This document shows, piece by piece, positions 62,041-64,000 of a stretch of DNA of 64,000 bases; position 1 is the first letter of the stretch; the number at the start of each line of letters is the position of its first letter. Origin of the DNA: Caballeronia humi (GTDB lineage Bacteria; Pseudomonadota; Gammaproteobacteria; Burkholderiales; Burkholderiaceae). The notes under the pieces were generated by a model. That model had not been told where the DNA came from and did not search any database. It saw only the letters and a program-made list of their open reading frames with translations. Where the stretch lies: NCBI RefSeq assembly GCF_001544475.1, contig NZ_FCNW02000020.1, positions 1 through 64,000 of the forward strand. Direction: 5' to 3'. The position numbers and the translations under genes are program-made.

Positions 62041-64000
62041 CGATGGGAGGCAGCCCTCGCTCCTTGTGTAATCACCTTCGCCGCGTGCGCGGCGGCATCG
62101 CTTTCGGCGGCTGGCTGCAGGGAGCTAACGCATAGCGGCTATACCGGAAACGTTGAGTAGCGCCCTTCCCTTTGCCGAAAACCGCGGCTAGGACATCGGG
62201 TCGCGGTGGCGCACGTTTTGTCATTCGGGAGGATTCACCACCGACGATCACCGGATTGGCAACAGCGCCCTCGACAAACGGATCTGTGTGCCGCGTTGGT
62301 TTTAACTTTTTGACTAAGCTGGACAAATTCAGTATATCGATTCTTGGATGAGCGTCCGGCGATTTTGCTCATCAGCCAATTGAGCCCTATAGCCTGTCCA
62401 ACAGATACCTTGAACAAGCAGCAACAAAACGTCGAACGACGCGGCGACATGCGTCACGTCTATGGCATTCCCGAATCGGCGCCTTTTACGGAGACCGTTT
62501 TCAGGCGCCGACTTCTGAAGATTTGCGAAATCGTCCGAACCTGGTGACCGTCAGTTGTTCGCCGATTGCCTGAACGTCGCTCGCAAATGACACAGCGCCT
62601 CGGATGCAACGATTTCGCGAAAGCGTACGAATCGTGTTTAGCGACTCGACAGACCACCTTGCACTTGCGCTTGTCCAAACTGTGCTGTGCATGCTTCTGC
62701 TTCCCTGCGAGTGCCCATCTATGCTGTAGACGGTGAAAGGTGCTGTCTGTGTTGGAGACGCTTCTATCCTGGCGCCAATATTCAGCAAAAAGTCGGCAAT
62801 CTGGCGAACGACTATTCCCGCTTGCGCACGGTTTATTTTGGATTGAGGCTCGGCATTCCAAGCGGAAGCAGAAATGCTCGAAGCCTCACTAGCGGCGTCC
62901 GCCAGTTTTCGTGGGATTGAGGAGCCGGCCTGGACGATAATCGAATGGATCACGTCCCGATTTCGGACGATCTGTTTTCATACTTTTTTCCGACAAGCGA
63001 CCACGCAGAGAAATGTTGATTTCGCCCGACCGCGTGGGCGGTTGCGCTGATTAGCAGCACGGGAACTTCCACACCGACTCGGAATAAGATTTGCACCTTC
63101 GGCCTGACTGCGCGTCTCTGTGCTCAGCCCTCGCAGAGCGTGCGTCACGCGCCTCGACCAGACTTCCCTGGATTCCTTGGCTCATGAACAAGACCGTGTC
63201 AAGAAGCTAATCGACGTCTCCCATTACGGGCATTGATTTATGGCGCATCGAGACCACGAGTTCGAAGGAGGGCCCGGCACTAGCATGAATAGGCTTTTCC
63301 TCAAGCAGGTTCCGCCTGGCGATGTGTCGGCACCGCCGATTCCCATTTTCCAGCGAGAGGGATCCCGGCGTGCCCGCTCTCAATCTGATGATTCGGCCTC
63401 GGCGCATTCAGAGCGACTCAACCTTTTCGAAAGCGTTTTGAATTGCTCGCCGATCTTGATGCAAAGGTTGGAACGTATCGGACGCTACAGAAGGTGTGTT
63501 GCGCCCTACAGCTTCCGCGCAAAAATCGGCTAGACGGGCCGCATCTTCTTTAATGACGAATTCTTTGCCACTACACAGCTTTTTACCGTGAAACAACTTG
63601 CGAATCGTCGTATAAACTGTTGATTTTAAACATTTTTGTTAACTGATGTAAAACTTTATGATGTTCCACGGATGCCATCCCTCGTCGTTGCATGTCGGTG
63701 TACCGATTGCGCGGCGTCGACCCCACTCGTATTTGGTGGCTGACATCTAGTCAGCGTTCCATCAGCCTGCTCAGCGTGCCGAAGCGGCTGCGGGACAAAC
63801 ACTACGTGTGCGCATAGCATCGCGTCCCTGCGAGGGGCGGCGGGCGGCCAATCAACTCATCGATTCGGTCCGCGGCTGGATAGCCAATGCGAGTCCATGA
63901 GTGAGGAAAGCACGTTGCGCAAAGCTATTCACTTGGCTGTCATGCAACCGCGTTCAAGTAGGCGCACCCAAGTGCGTCGTAATAACCCATCGCAATGGGG
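62041..64000. other. Gene-poor end of the window
   Basis: Nearly 2 kb with no convincing gene. Several short open frames exist on both strands without ribosome binding sites or familiar domains, and the base composition falls toward AT in places, notably 63590-63660. The most protein-like frame is listed at 63408-63596. This may be decayed or horizontally acquired sequence; no transposase or integrase motif was recognised. Confidence 0.45.
63408..63596 (-). CDS. Possible small protein, 62 codons
   Basis: A frame starting at TTG 63596 encodes a peptide with natural-looking composition (FVIKEDAARLADFCAEAVG). The frame extends a few codons upstream of the TTG without an ATG. There is no clear ribosome binding site and no recognised family, so this may be a fragment of a lost gene. 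Confidence 0.25.
   Translation of the reverse strand: MFHGKKLCSGKEFVIKEDAARLADFCAEAVGRNTPSVASDTFQPLHQDRRAIQNAFEKVESL

Noticed and set aside
63692-63817. A 41-codon plus-strand frame near the window end
   Set aside because: No ribosome binding site or known domain; probably chance or a fragment.
1-64000. tRNA, rRNA, CRISPR arrays, complete insertion sequences, prophage genes
   Set aside because: None was recognised on reading both strands; short tandem repeats present are explained by coding sequence or operators.

Overview
The window looks like a chromosomal segment of a Burkholderia-type beta-proteobacterium (Burkholderia/Paraburkholderia/Caballeronia). This rests on the high GC content, two DUF4148 periplasmic proteins, an hpnIJKL hopanoid side-chain block, IrlR/CusR-like and QseC-like two-component genes, and a dense set of LysR, LacI and GntR regulated transport and catabolic operons. 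I saw no rRNA, tRNA, CRISPR array, intact insertion sequence or replication origin.

Layout. 0.5-5.0 kb: hpnIJKL, four tightly packed genes that modify bacteriohopanetetrol, followed by a convergent lipoprotein phosphodiesterase. 6.8-9.7 kb: an FTR1 iron permease and small exported or membrane proteins, with broken remnants of a histidine kinase and a response regulator. 9.7-15.6 kb: an RND efflux operon (pump, adaptor, outer-membrane factor), then a broken LysR gene. 16-21 kb: an operon ending in a QseC-like kinase without a partner regulator, a second DUF4148 gene, and an IrlR/IrlS-like two-component pair. 21.4-24.3 kb: a truncated MalT-like regulator, then a DAACS symporter paired with an orphan GltI-like binding protein. 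24.6-29.6 kb: a ribose-type sugar ABC transporter divergent from a LacI regulator, with two back-to-back operator palindromes. 29.7-36.1 kb: NUDIX, CHASE3, YdcZ-like, ArsB/NhaD-like permease, MFS, metallophosphoesterase and a lipoprotein, all on the minus strand. 36.3-41.9 kb: LysR divergent from a CoA-transferase, acyl-CoA dehydrogenase and NCS1 permease, then a DUF3830 protein. 42-44.6 kb: a decayed catalase-like gene and a PAS-PAS hybrid kinase. 44.8-50.4 kb: GntR divergent from an MFS carrier, an arylmalonate-decarboxylase-like enzyme, a cyclic amidohydrolase and a serine hydrolase. 50.5-57.3 kb: a Tat-exported metallo-beta-lactamase-fold enzyme, an SGNH hydrolase with a TldD/TldE pair, and a YbdK-like ligase. 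57.3-62.0 kb: a cupin, a flavin monooxygenase, two VOC proteins and a DMT exporter with a histidine-rich tail. 62-64 kb holds no convincing gene.

Three themes run through the window. First, gene decay: at least five regulatory or enzyme genes survive only as frameshifted or truncated pieces. Second, shared regulatory sites: a direct repeat of CTAAG/CTTAAG half-sites on an 11-bp pitch, like a PmrA/QseB box, occurs five times, and a second 18-bp motif occurs three times near the two DUF4148 genes and the IrlR-like regulator. Third, unusual gene pairings: a DAACS symporter with a periplasmic binding protein, and an AMDase-like enzyme with a cyclic amidohydrolase. Functions are assigned from motifs and remembered family features only; no database search was run.
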